NCBI GenBank assembly: GCA_947259795.1
Contig: CAMYNJ010000152.1
Span: 1-35,839 of the forward strand
Length of the DNA stretch: 35,839 nucleotides
Direction of reading: 5' to 3'
Source: an uncultured Alphaproteobacteria bacterium
Lineage (GTDB): Bacteria; Pseudomonadota; Alphaproteobacteria; UBA8366; JADFVY01
The stretch's first letter is position 1, and each line of letters opens with the position of its first letter. The notes under the pieces were generated by a model that was not told where the DNA came from, did not search any database, and saw only the letters and a program-made list of their open reading frames with translations. A program made the position numbers and the translations under genes. Below, piece after piece: positions 1-7,024 of this stretch.

Positions 1-240
1 GACCGCGGCGAGCTTGCGGCCGAGAGAATCGACATAGCCGGTTACGCGGGGATCGTTATAGACGCCACCGAATTCCTTGATCAGCTTCGGATAGGCGTCC
101 CTGCCCATTTCCTTTTCCTGCGAGCGGGAAACGAGCATGAAGTTTCGTCCGCCGGTGGCCGGGTTGACGGCGCAGCCGGCCAGGCCGGCGCCGAGCGCCG
201 CACAGGAAAGGCCGCAAAAATGTCGTCTGGTCAGGGCCAT
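1..240 (-). CDS. M48 family metalloprotease, lipoprotein (5' part only)
   Basis: The first 80 codons are visible; the gene continues off the left edge. The N-terminus has a short basic stretch, a hydrophobic segment and a lipobox (LAGC, Cys at about residue 22), so the product should be a lipid-anchored periplasmic protein. After it comes NPATGGRNFMLVSRSQE and then GREAYP-like and EFGGVYNDPRVTGYVD text. This is the typical opening of the BepA/YfgC-like M48 peptidases, which act in outer-membrane protein quality control. The HExxH zinc motif would lie outside the window, so catalytic competence cannot be judged. It is divergent from the nuclease-like gene at 350. Confidence 0.82.
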   Translation of the reverse strand, partial: MALTRRHFCGLSCAALGAGLAGCAVNPATGGRNFMLVSRSQEKEMGRDAYPKLIKEFGGVYNDPRVTGYVDSLGRKLAAV

Positions 241-269
241 TTTCTTCTCACCGGCTGGAATATAGCGCG

Positions 270-290
270 CTACTATTAAGTAGCTACTAT
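270..290. promoter_or_regulatory. Repeated CTACTAT element with palindrome in a divergent intergenic region
   Basis: Two direct copies of CTACTAT (270-276 and 284-290) are 14 bp apart. Between them they form the palindrome AGTAGCTACT (279-288) and the small inverted repeat CTACT-ATTA-AGTAG (270-283). The element lies between the divergent M48 lipoprotein and nuclease-like genes, in a locally AT-rich patch. This makes an operator plausible, but no regulator is identified. Confidence 0.3.
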
Positions 291-349
291 CAAGAATTGA
301 CTTCCCGGCGCTTCAGGGCAAGCTCGAAATTCACCGGCAAGGTTCGGTT

Positions 350-1156
350 ATGCGGAAAAACGGAATTCTGATTCGGCTGCTGACGGTGGCGATGGTCGCC
401 ATCTTGTCTACTCCGCTGCATGCGGAAGCAGCCGATCTGCTGGCCCGGCTCGAGGCCGGGGAGCGGGCAAGTGTGGTCGAGGTGGTGGACGGCGACACGG
501 TGCTGCTGGACGATGGCCTGCAGGTGCGGCTGGTCGGCATCCAGGCGCCGAAACTGCCCCTGGGGCGCAAGAATTTCAGCAAATGGCCACTGGCCGACGC
601 GGCCAGGTCGGCGCTGGAAGATCTGGTGCTGGATCAGGGCGTGTCGCTCGCCTATGGCGGCCTGCGGGTCGACCGGCACGGGCGCCGGCTGGCGCATCTG
701 TTTCTCGCCGACGGGACCTGGGTCCAGGGAGAGTTGCTGTCGGCGGGCATGGCGCGGGTTTACAGCTTCCCCGACAACCGCGCCATCGTGGATGAGATGC
801 TGGCGGCCGAAGGCCGCGCTCGGCGGGCAGGCGCTGGCATCTGGGGCAATGACTGGTACGCAGTCCGCGCACCGGACGCGATAATGCGCGATATCGGCAG
901 CTTCCAGCTGGTCGAGGGCCGGGTGGTCAGCGCAGCGGATGTGCGCGGCACGATCTATCTGAATTTCGGGGCAGACTGGCGCAGCGATTTCACGGTGAAG
1001 GTAACAAAGCGCAACCGAAAAAGCTTCGCGGCCGGCGGCTTCGATCTGCTGGCGCTGGAAAACCGGGTGATCCGCGTACGCGGCTGGCTGGACGACTATA
1101 ACGGCCCCATGATCGAAGCAACCCACCCCGAGCAGATCGAAGTTCTGGAAAACTGA
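350..1156 (+). CDS. Thermonuclease (SNase)-like exported protein with divergent active site
   Basis: 268 residues with a signal peptide (hydrophobic about 6-20, cleavage near residue 25-28). A staphylococcal-nuclease fold follows: VVDGDTVLLDDG (45-56), VRLVGIQAPKLPLG (59-72), the conserved DRHGRRLAHLFLADG strand and VQGELLSAGMARVY. The nuclease arginines appear present (R60 of VRLVG and the HGRR arginine). However, the usual (D/T)(A/T)PE segment reads QAPK, so the Ca-binding Asp and catalytic Glu positions are Q65 and K68. The C-terminal roughly 90 residues form an extra beta-rich region ending near residue 268. Family membership is clear; nuclease activity is doubtful. It is close to the next gene (28 bp) and could be co-transcribed with it. 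Confidence 0.85.
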   Translation: MRKNGILIRLLTVAMVAILSTPLHAEAADLLARLEAGERASVVEVVDGDTVLLDDGLQVRLVGIQAPKLPLGRKNFSKWPLADAARSALEDLVLDQGVSLAYGGLRVDRHGRRLAHLFLADGTWVQGELLSAGMARVYSFPDNRAIVDEMLAAEGRARRAGAGIWGNDWYAVRAPDAIMRDIGSFQLVEGRVVSAADVRGTIYLNFGADWRSDFTVKVTKRNRKSFAAGGFDLLALENRVIRVRGWLDDYNGPMIEATHPEQIEVLEN

Positions 1157-1184
1157 GCCGGTATTGCGGCAGTATGGCGGCAGG

Positions 1185-2159
1185 ATGACGAACGACCCAG
1201 CAAACCGGATATCCCGCAACCGGCTCTATCCCGAGATCGAGCCCCATGCGCGCGGCCGGCTGGCAGTCGACCCGCCGCATGAACTCTACTGGGAGGAATG
1301 CGGCAACCCGCAAGGCGCGCCGGCCCTGTTTCTGCATGGCGGCCCCGGCGCGGGCAGCCCCGGCTCGGCCCGCCGTTTCTTCGACCCCGCACATTACCGC
1401 GTCGTCCTGCTCGACCAGCGTGGCGCCGGCCGCTCCACCCCCCATGCGGAACTGGCCGGCAACAGCACCGATGCGTTGGTGGCCGATATCGAAGCGCTGC
1501 GCAGAGACCGGGGCATCGAACGCTGGCTGGTGTTCGGTGGATCATGGGGGGCGCTGCTGGCCCTGGCCTATGCGCAAGCCCATCCCAACCGCTGCAGCGG
1601 GTTGGTTTTGCGCGGGATATTTCTGGGCGGACGCGGGGAGATAGGCTGGTTCATCAATGGCATGCGCTGCTTCTTTCCGGAGGCGGGGCGGGCCTTCGCC
1701 AGCCATCTGCCGGCCACGGAACGCGACGATCTGCTAGCCGGGTACCATCGGCGTCTTGTCGATCCCGATCCGGCGGTCCACATGCCTGCGGCGCTGGCCT
1801 GGCGGCGCTACGAGACCGCCTGCTCGGCCCTGATTCCGCGAATCGAAACGGCCGCCCTTCAGGACGACCATCAAGCCGCCCTGGCGCTGGCCCGGATCGA
1901 GGCGCACTACTTTGCCAATGAATGTTTCCTGCATGACGGCGCCCTGCTGGCCGGCGCACGACGCCTGGCCACCATACCCGGGGTGATCGTGCAGGGACGT
2001 TACGACATGGTCTGCCCGCCGCATATCGCCGACCAGCTCGCCGCCGCATGGCCGAAGGCGCGCTACGAAATCATCGCGGATGCCGGCCACTCGGCGATGG
2101 AGCCCGGCATCACGGCCGCCCTGGTCGCCGCGACCGAACGCTTCAAGAAGCTGAAGTAA
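1185..2159 (+). CDS. pip: Proline iminopeptidase (S33 alpha/beta hydrolase)
   Basis: About 324 residues, the normal size for prolyl aminopeptidase. It removes N-terminal proline from peptides in the cytoplasm. The family text is complete: oxyanion-hole LFLHGGPGAGS, LLDQRGAGRSTP, nucleophile elbow VFGGSWGALLALAYAQ, catalytic Asp in VQGRYDMVCPP and catalytic His in DAGHSAMEPG. I chose the ATG at 1185 (MTNDPANRIS). An upstream in-frame TTG at 1164 would add seven residues but has no better ribosome-binding site. No signal peptide is present. Confidence 0.93.
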   Translation: MTNDPANRISRNRLYPEIEPHARGRLAVDPPHELYWEECGNPQGAPALFLHGGPGAGSPGSARRFFDPAHYRVVLLDQRGAGRSTPHAELAGNSTDALVADIEALRRDRGIERWLVFGGSWGALLALAYAQAHPNRCSGLVLRGIFLGGRGEIGWFINGMRCFFPEAGRAFASHLPATERDDLLAGYHRRLVDPDPAVHMPAALAWRRYETACSALIPRIETAALQDDHQAALALARIEAHYFANECFLHDGALLAGARRLATIPGVIVQGRYDMVCPPHIADQLAAAWPKARYEIIADAGHSAMEPGITAALVAATERFKKLK

Positions 2160-2173
2160 ACCTCGCCCAGCGT

Positions 2174-2202
2174 CTGGAATATGGCCGGGGGATGGGTTAT
2201 AT
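2174..2202 (+). promoter_or_regulatory. Putative tRNA promoter
   Basis: CTGGAA (2174-2179) and TTATAT (2197-2202) are separated by 17 bp. The -10 ends 11 bp before the first base of the tRNA, which is a suitable distance for a short 5' leader. The -35 match is weak, so this is inference from position and spacing. Confidence 0.4.
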
Positions 2203-2213
2203 AGCGAACCCAC

Positions 2214-2290
2214 GCGCCCGTAGCTCAGCTGGATAGAGCACAGGATTCCTAATCCTGGGGTCGCAGGTTCGAGTCCTGCCGGGCGCGCCA
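2214..2290 (+). tRNA. tRNA-Arg (anticodon CCT)
   Basis: A complete 77-nt cloverleaf. The acceptor arms GCGCCCG (2214-2220) and CGGGCGC (2280-2286) pair, followed by discriminator G and an encoded CCA (2288-2290). The D stem is GCTC/GAGC and the anticodon stem CAGGA/TCCTG encloses loop TTCCTAA, giving anticodon CCT at 2248-2250. The T arm is GCAGG-TTCGAGT-CCTGC. It decodes the rare arginine codon AGG. Confidence 0.97.
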
Positions 2291-2512
2291 TTTCGCCAAA
2301 TGCCCAAACCGCCGCCATTCCCCCGGCTGAACGGCCGGCCGCGAACGGGCCTTTGTTCTTTATGATTTTTCAACCCGGCGGTTGCTACCTTCCGAGCTGT
2401 CTCGCCTTACGGCGGCTTTGCCGGCCGGCGCAAGGCACCCACGGAAGATATTCTCATGCACTCGGCAGCGGCGATATCTTCTTCATGTCGGCCTACCGGG
2501 GGGTCGTTACAG

Positions 2513-3847
2513 ATGAACCAGCGTGAAATCGATGCGGTGATGGCGCAGTACCGCGAACCGGCGATCATGCTGCACCGGCCCTACCCGCCGGGCAACTATG
2601 TGGAATTGCCCAGTCATCTTGGCGGTCTGCCTGCGTTGCCGCCGGGCATCGAATGGCCGCGCACCGGCAGAGGCCTGCCGCTGCATTTCCTGGCGCAACT
2701 CGATTGCGCCGACCTGCCGCCGACCGACGGCGTTCTTCCCGATCACGGCATGCTGTTCTTTTTCGCCCGTATCGACGAAGAAATGTCTTGGGGACAGGGC
2801 GACCCGCGCGACGATTGCCGGGTTATCTTCGCGCCGGTCGCCGGGGACTCGCCTGCGCCGGCGCCGGACGATCTGCCGGCCATCCAGAGTGGCGGGTCGG
2901 ATTACCAGCGGGATTTCCTGCTGCCCGGCGAGCCGCCGTTCACCGTCTATCCCCGCTGGCCGATCGTTTCCCAGCCGATCGATTCATGGCCGGATCACGC
3001 GGCCGTCCCGGGATTCATGAAAAAGGACCTCACCGGCTATCAGGATGCCGTTATGCGGGCGCGCGCCGCCGAGACCGTGCGGGTAACCGGGCTGCCGATG
3101 GCTACGGGAACCGAGCCGCATTGGGCCAAGGTCTCCTTCACCGCCGAAGCCGGCATGTATCTTACGCTGCCACGTCGCCAAAAAGAGCCGTTCCCGCAGG
3201 TCTGGGTGATGGTGGACCGTATTGCGCGGTTCCGCGCCAACTGGGCGAGAAACACGCTGGAACGCGAGTTGAAGAATCCTCCAGGACGGGCCTCTCATCT
3301 CGATGCCGAACAACTCAGGAATGTCCAGGACGTCGCGGAAAAATGGATAAAAGTCGCCGCCGCCTGCGGTCTGGACGAGAAACCCGAGGAGGATGAGCGG
3401 CAGCTTTTCGAGGAGTGGCTTACGACCCAGGCCGGCGGCAAATTCGGCAGTATCTACCCCGGAATTGGCGAAGCAATCAAAGCGGGGATGATCAGTGCCA
3501 TTCAATATGCGGCCGGCTCGGCGAAAACCTCGGCATTGGTTCCGCCGGCTTATTTCCATGAACTTGAAGACCTCCATTTACCGACCTGGATGGAAAAATC
3601 GTTCCGTTCGGACACATGGCGGTCATGGCGGGTCAGTTCGAAGCATCACCAAATGCTGGGCAACGCCCGATCGACACAGCAGGCGCGTCCGGTCGAGCGG
3701 GACGACGTTCTCCTCCTTCAACTCATCAGCGACTACGGCGTCAACTTCATGTTCTGCGACGTTGGCGAGATGGAATTCTGGATAAACAAGGACGATCTCG
3801 CCGCCCGGCGTTTCGACAATGTCAGTGCCACGACCTGCGGCGGCTGA
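2513..3847 (+). CDS. DUF1963 (YwqG-like) family protein
   Basis: About 444 residues. The N-terminal half has DUF1963 landmarks: a Gly/Pro-rich SHLGGLPALPPGIEWP segment, then LPLHFLAQLDCADLP, GMLFFFARID, and much later LLQLISDYGVNFMFCDVGEMEFWI with a final ARRFDNVSATTCGG. The biochemical role of this family is not established; members are thought to be soluble cytoplasmic proteins. The start at 2513 (MNQREIDAV, preceded by a run of G) matches where the conserved region begins. An ATG at 2456 would add 19 poorly conserved residues. The central part (about residues 150-330) is longer than in minimal family members. Confidence 0.8.
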   Translation: MNQREIDAVMAQYREPAIMLHRPYPPGNYVELPSHLGGLPALPPGIEWPRTGRGLPLHFLAQLDCADLPPTDGVLPDHGMLFFFARIDEEMSWGQGDPRDDCRVIFAPVAGDSPAPAPDDLPAIQSGGSDYQRDFLLPGEPPFTVYPRWPIVSQPIDSWPDHAAVPGFMKKDLTGYQDAVMRARAAETVRVTGLPMATGTEPHWAKVSFTAEAGMYLTLPRRQKEPFPQVWVMVDRIARFRANWARNTLERELKNPPGRASHLDAEQLRNVQDVAEKWIKVAAACGLDEKPEEDERQLFEEWLTTQAGGKFGSIYPGIGEAIKAGMISAIQYAAGSAKTSALVPPAYFHELEDLHLPTWMEKSFRSDTWRSWRVSSKHHQMLGNARSTQQARPVERDDVLLLQLISDYGVNFMFCDVGEMEFWINKDDLAARRFDNVSATTCGG

Positions 3848-3905
3848 CGGCTTTCGCGATTGACCGTCCGCGGCCCTCGCCGGTACAAGTGTCCGGGGGC
3901 ACATT

Positions 3906-5198
3906 ATGGACAAAAGGCTTCTTCCGAATTCGCTGTGGGCCGCCACCGCCGTGCCGCCTGCGGAGACGCCGCCCCTGACGGGTGAGCGGCGCGCCGACGC
4001 GGTGGTGGTGGGCGCCGGGTTTACCGGGCTGTCCGCCGCGCTACATCTGGCCGAGGCGGGGACCGATATCGTGCTGCTGGAGGCGGGCGAACCCGGCTGG
4101 GGCGCATCGGGCCGCACCGGCGGGCAGGTGATCCCCGGGCTGAAGCTGGATCCGGACGAACTGGTTGCGAAATACGGGGTCGAAAAGGGTGAACGCCTAG
4201 CGATGTTTGCCGGCGGCGTGGCCGACCTGGTGTTCGACCTGGTCGACCGCCACGGCATCGATTGCCACGCAACGCGGTCCGGCTGGATCCAGGGTGTGCA
4301 TGCGTCGCGGCGAATGGACGTAGTGGAACGGCGGGTCGAGCAGTGGACCCGGCGCGGGGCGGCCGCGGAACTGATTGACGCCCGGCAGATCGCGGAATTG
4401 ACAGGCACGGCGCGTTACGCCGGCGGCTGGATCGACCGGCGCGGCGGCATGCTGCAACCCTTGAGCTTTTCGCGCGGCCTGGCCCATGCGGCCGTTCGCG
4501 CCGGCGCCGCCATCCACGGGCGTTCGCCGGTAACCGGGCTGATCCCCAAAGGCAAGGGCTGGCGTGTCGAAACGCCCAGTGGCGCAGTAGTCGCCGACCA
4601 GGTGCTGCTGGCGACCAACGCCTACACGGACGCGCTTTGGCCGGGCCTGCGGCAAAGCATCATTCCGGTGTTCAGTTACCAGGTGGCGACGAAGCCGCTG
4701 GGCGACAATCTGCGCCGCACCGTCCTCGCCGGCGGCATGCCGGTCGCGGACATCAGAAGGGTGTTGCTGTATTTCCGGCTGGACCATACCGGGCGGCTGG
4801 TGGTCGGCGGGCGTGGGCGCGCCCGCGAGACCGAGGAGTCGGAATTCTACCGAAACGTCGTCGAAGGCCTGAACTGGCTCTATCCGCAGCTCGGGCCCGT
4901 CGAACTGGACCATTATTGGGGCGGCCAGGTGGCGCTGACGCTGGACCACCTGCCGCATCTCAACGAACTGGCGCCGGGCCTGCATGCGATGATCGGCTAT
5001 AACGGCCGCGGCGTGGCGATGGCGACCGCTTGCGGCAAGATGATGGCGGAGCGCATGCAGGGCGCGCCGCTGGAGGACCTGCCGCTTCCCGCCACGCCGA
5101 TGAAGCCGATCCCGTTCCACGGCTTCCGCCAGCCCGCGCTGGCCGTAGCCATCGCCTGGAAACGGCTGCTCGACAGATGGGAAGCGCGCGGCGGCTGA
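3906..5198 (+). CDS. FAD-dependent amine oxidoreductase (DAO family, PuuB-like)
   Basis: 430 residues. The N-terminal Rossmann motif VVVGAGFTGLSAALHLAEAG is followed by VLLEAG, then GASGRTGGQVIPG, typical of the gamma-glutamylputrescine oxidase/YurR branch of the D-amino-acid oxidase family. A second conserved block near the C-terminus (PHLNELAPGLHAMIGYNGRGVAMA) closes the FAD site. The expected reaction is oxidative deamination of an amine or amino acid with O2 or another acceptor. The substrate cannot be read from sequence, and no putrescine-utilisation genes are adjacent. The ATG follows a GGGGG stretch. It is convergent with the small exported protein at 5212. Confidence 0.85.
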   Translation: MDKRLLPNSLWAATAVPPAETPPLTGERRADAVVVGAGFTGLSAALHLAEAGTDIVLLEAGEPGWGASGRTGGQVIPGLKLDPDELVAKYGVEKGERLAMFAGGVADLVFDLVDRHGIDCHATRSGWIQGVHASRRMDVVERRVEQWTRRGAAAELIDARQIAELTGTARYAGGWIDRRGGMLQPLSFSRGLAHAAVRAGAAIHGRSPVTGLIPKGKGWRVETPSGAVVADQVLLATNAYTDALWPGLRQSIIPVFSYQVATKPLGDNLRRTVLAGGMPVADIRRVLLYFRLDHTGRLVVGGRGRARETEESEFYRNVVEGLNWLYPQLGPVELDHYWGGQVALTLDHLPHLNELAPGLHAMIGYNGRGVAMATACGKMMAERMQGAPLEDLPLPATPMKPIPFHGFRQPALAVAIAWKRLLDRWEARGG

Positions 5199-5211
5199 CG
5201 GTCTGGATGGC

Positions 5212-5592
5212 CTAATTCAAATACCCCAGGAACCGCTCGCTGCCGGGCATGGCGTAGAGGTTGCCATAGGCGTCGTAGCAGCCGGTTCCCGAATACTCCG
5301 CCAATCGCCCGTTGACATAGCCGGTGCCGTAGATCGTGCGGCAGTTGCCCAGCACCGGCTGCGGCCGCGGGGCCACATAGACCGTGCGCGGCGGCGCGGC
5401 GAGGCTCCCGATCAACGCGCCGAGCAGCAGCCCGCCGGCGAAAACGGCGGCGCCGTCATGGCGGGAATATTTGTAGCCATGGTGATGGCCGGGTCCACGC
5501 CAGTGGCCGTGGCGATACCCGTCCGCGCCGGCTGGTGTGGCGAAGGCGAGGGCCGCGAGCAGGCATGTCGCGGCGATGGTTTTCCTGAACAT
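5212..5592 (-). CDS. Small exported His/Gly-rich protein with glycine-zipper-like segment
   Basis: 126 residues. There is a clear signal peptide (FRKTIAATCLLAALAFATPAGA, cleavage after about residue 23), then a His/Gly/Tyr-rich stretch (HGHWRGPGHHHGYKYSRHDG). A Gly/Ala-rich hydrophobic segment follows (AAVFAGGLLLGALIGSLAAP), resembling glycine-zipper segments, then a C-terminal domain with two cysteines (NCRTIYGT and GTGCYDAYG) that could form a disulfide. It is similar in plan to small alphaproteobacterial envelope proteins of unknown function; the His cluster suggests possible metal binding. Convergent with the oxidase, 13 bp apart. Confidence 0.75.
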   Translation of the reverse strand: MFRKTIAATCLLAALAFATPAGADGYRHGHWRGPGHHHGYKYSRHDGAAVFAGGLLLGALIGSLAAPPRTVYVAPRPQPVLGNCRTIYGTGYVNGRLAEYSGTGCYDAYGNLYAMPGSERFLGYLN

Positions 5593-5649
5593 GGGCAGCT
5601 CCTGTCTACCCCCCGGAAAGAGACTATAGCACGATTCTGGCCCGTTGAA

Positions 5650-6291
5650 TCACAGCCCCACGAATTTATCGAGTTCCAGCACGAAGATCGCCAAAACCAT
5701 GAGAAAAACCGCAAACTCCATGGCCGTGATGACGAGCAGCAGGAAGACCACGCGGCGTGCCAAAGGGGTCATCGGCTGCCAGACACGGGCCATGTACCAG
5801 CGCCAGAGTCCATGGCGCGACCAGCGGTTCCATCTGGCCAGATAGCGGTGCAGATCGTGGCCCCATTGCACCAGGCTCCGGTCGACCTCGTCGGTGCGGG
5901 CCTTGCGTTCGGCGGCCGGCATGCCGGAATAGTCGTCGGTCACGATCAGCCGCGCGCCGCCCTTCCCCTCCACCCGGAAGGTCGTCGCGGTTTTCAGGCC
6001 ATTGTCGTAGGTGACGCGCAGACCGTCCGCCAGCGGCTCCACATGCAGGCCACTATCGAGTTCCTTGTCGTTCGCAAGATTCCGCAGGCGGACATGATAT
6101 TCGTATTCCGCAACGCGGCGCCATTCATCGAAGCGCAGCAGCGAGTTGATGCGAAACAGGCGTTCCACATCCGCCTGGCAAAAGGCCAGCAGCGCATCGG
6201 CGGTCAGAAGGGTTTCGATCGTCACCCAGGCGGCGTCCCTGCCGGCATCCGTGCCGGCCGCGTTGTCGGCCATGGGTGCTACTTCCTTCAT
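5650..6291 (-). CDS. Hypothetical protein with C-terminal membrane anchor
   Basis: 213 residues of unrecognised family. The first ~150 residues are soluble and amphipathic. The C-terminus has a hydrophobic stretch of about 30 residues (VVFLLLVITAMEFAVFLMVLAIFVLEL), either one long or two short membrane segments, ending LDKFVGL. Its start ATG (6289-6291) overlaps the stop of the upstream universal stress protein gene in an ATGA arrangement, so translation of the two is probably coupled and the products may work together. A second in-frame ATG lies at 6273. Confidence 0.7.
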   Translation of the reverse strand: MKEVAPMADNAAGTDAGRDAAWVTIETLLTADALLAFCQADVERLFRINSLLRFDEWRRVAEYEYHVRLRNLANDKELDSGLHVEPLADGLRVTYDNGLKTATTFRVEGKGGARLIVTDDYSGMPAAERKARTDEVDRSLVQWGHDLHRYLARWNRWSRHGLWRWYMARVWQPMTPLARRVVFLLLVITAMEFAVFLMVLAIFVLELDKFVGL

Positions 6292-6752
6292 CGGTCCGGG
6301 TGGGGGGCGATGAACAAAGGGACCCGCAATCCCCGGACGAGGGTTTCCATTTTCATGCGCGACCGGTAGCCCGGCGTTCCCTTCGGCCGGGGCGAGCCGA
6401 TGACCACAAGGTCGAAGCTTTCCCTGGAAACGACTTCCAGCAGGCAGTCCGCGGGCTTGCCGAGAATCGAGAGGTTTTCGTAGGCCAGGCCCAGGCTCAG
6501 CACCTCGCGGCTCAGAGCCGCGGCATGTTCAGCCAATTCCCGCTCCAGCTGGGATTCTACGTAATCGCCAAAACGCTGTTGGGTGACGGTGTTGTTCAGC
6601 CAGTCGTCGCCACGCATCCCCTTCCAGAAATCGGGCACGACCTCGAGATGCCAGATCGTTCCCTCCCGCGCGCAGAGCGACAAGGCCGCCTGCTCCGCGG
6701 CACGCGCACCGGGGGTGCCGTGGCTGGCCAGAAGTATCCTTGCCGCCGTCAT
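6288..6752 (-). CDS. Universal stress protein (UspA family)
   Basis: 154 residues, one Usp domain. It starts MTAARILLASHGTPGARAAEQAAL, has a middle helix rich in acidic and Ala residues, and ends with SFDLVVIGSPRPKG...VPLFIAPHPD. The usual nucleotide-binding loop GxxG...G(S/T) is poorly matched (GSPRPKGTPGYRSR), so ATP binding is uncertain. I chose the ATG at 6752, where GGGAG precedes it by about six bases; upstream in-frame codons run back into a terminator. It overlaps the next gene by four bases. Confidence 0.82.
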   Translation of the reverse strand: MTAARILLASHGTPGARAAEQAALSLCAREGTIWHLEVVPDFWKGMRGDDWLNNTVTQQRFGDYVESQLERELAEHAAALSREVLSLGLAYENLSILGKPADCLLEVVSRESFDLVVIGSPRPKGTPGYRSRMKMETLVRGLRVPLFIAPHPDR

Positions 6753-6776
6753 TGCCTGCTCCCTTTGGCAGGTTGC

Positions 6777-6824
6777 AAAAAACGACCCGGCGCGGCCGGT
6801 TAATACCAAGGCACACGCCGGGCC
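6777..6824 (-). terminator. Rho-independent terminator of the YeiH-type transporter operon
   Basis: Read on the minus strand, GGCCCGGCG (6824-6816) pairs with CGCCGGGTC (6792-6784), nine pairs with one G-U. It is followed by G and six T (6782-6777). It lies between the 54-residue membrane protein and the universal stress gene, so the stress gene likely has its own promoter or depends on read-through. Confidence 0.7.
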
Positions 6825-6844
6825 GTTCAATCCGGTATCCGGTT

Positions 6845-7009
6845 TTAACCGACCAGAATGTATACGCCAAATGCGATCAACAAGGCGCAAACCAGTGCGA
6901 TGAGGTCCTCTGCTCGATCGCTCTTGAATATCGACAGGGCGGAGCCGCGATGGAACGTGGCCTTGCCTTCTTTTTGAAGATCGATGTTTTGGCTGTCATT
7001 CTCAGACAT
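6845..7009 (-). CDS. Small one-helix membrane protein (54 aa), probable transporter partner
   Basis: A 55-codon ORF reading MSENDSQNIDLQKEGKATFH at the start. The first ~33 residues are polar and mostly charged, followed by one hydrophobic helix (DLIALVCALLIAFGVYILVG) at the extreme C-terminus. It has an excellent Shine-Dalgarno (AAGGAG, 6-8 bases before ATG at 7009). It starts 15 bp after the transporter stop and is followed by a terminator, so it is the second gene of a two-gene operon. An N-in soluble tail with a C-terminal helix is the shape of small accessory subunits of transporters. The function is inference; no family is recognised. Confidence 0.8.
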   Translation of the reverse strand: MSENDSQNIDLQKEGKATFHRGSALSIFKSDRAEDLIALVCALLIAFGVYILVG

Positions 7010-7024
7010 GGCAATCTCCTTCCC

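Noticed and set aside
2291-2512. Integrated element downstream of tRNA-Arg
   Set aside because: No integrase and no repeat of the tRNA 3' end is visible; the following gene is an ordinary chromosomal type.
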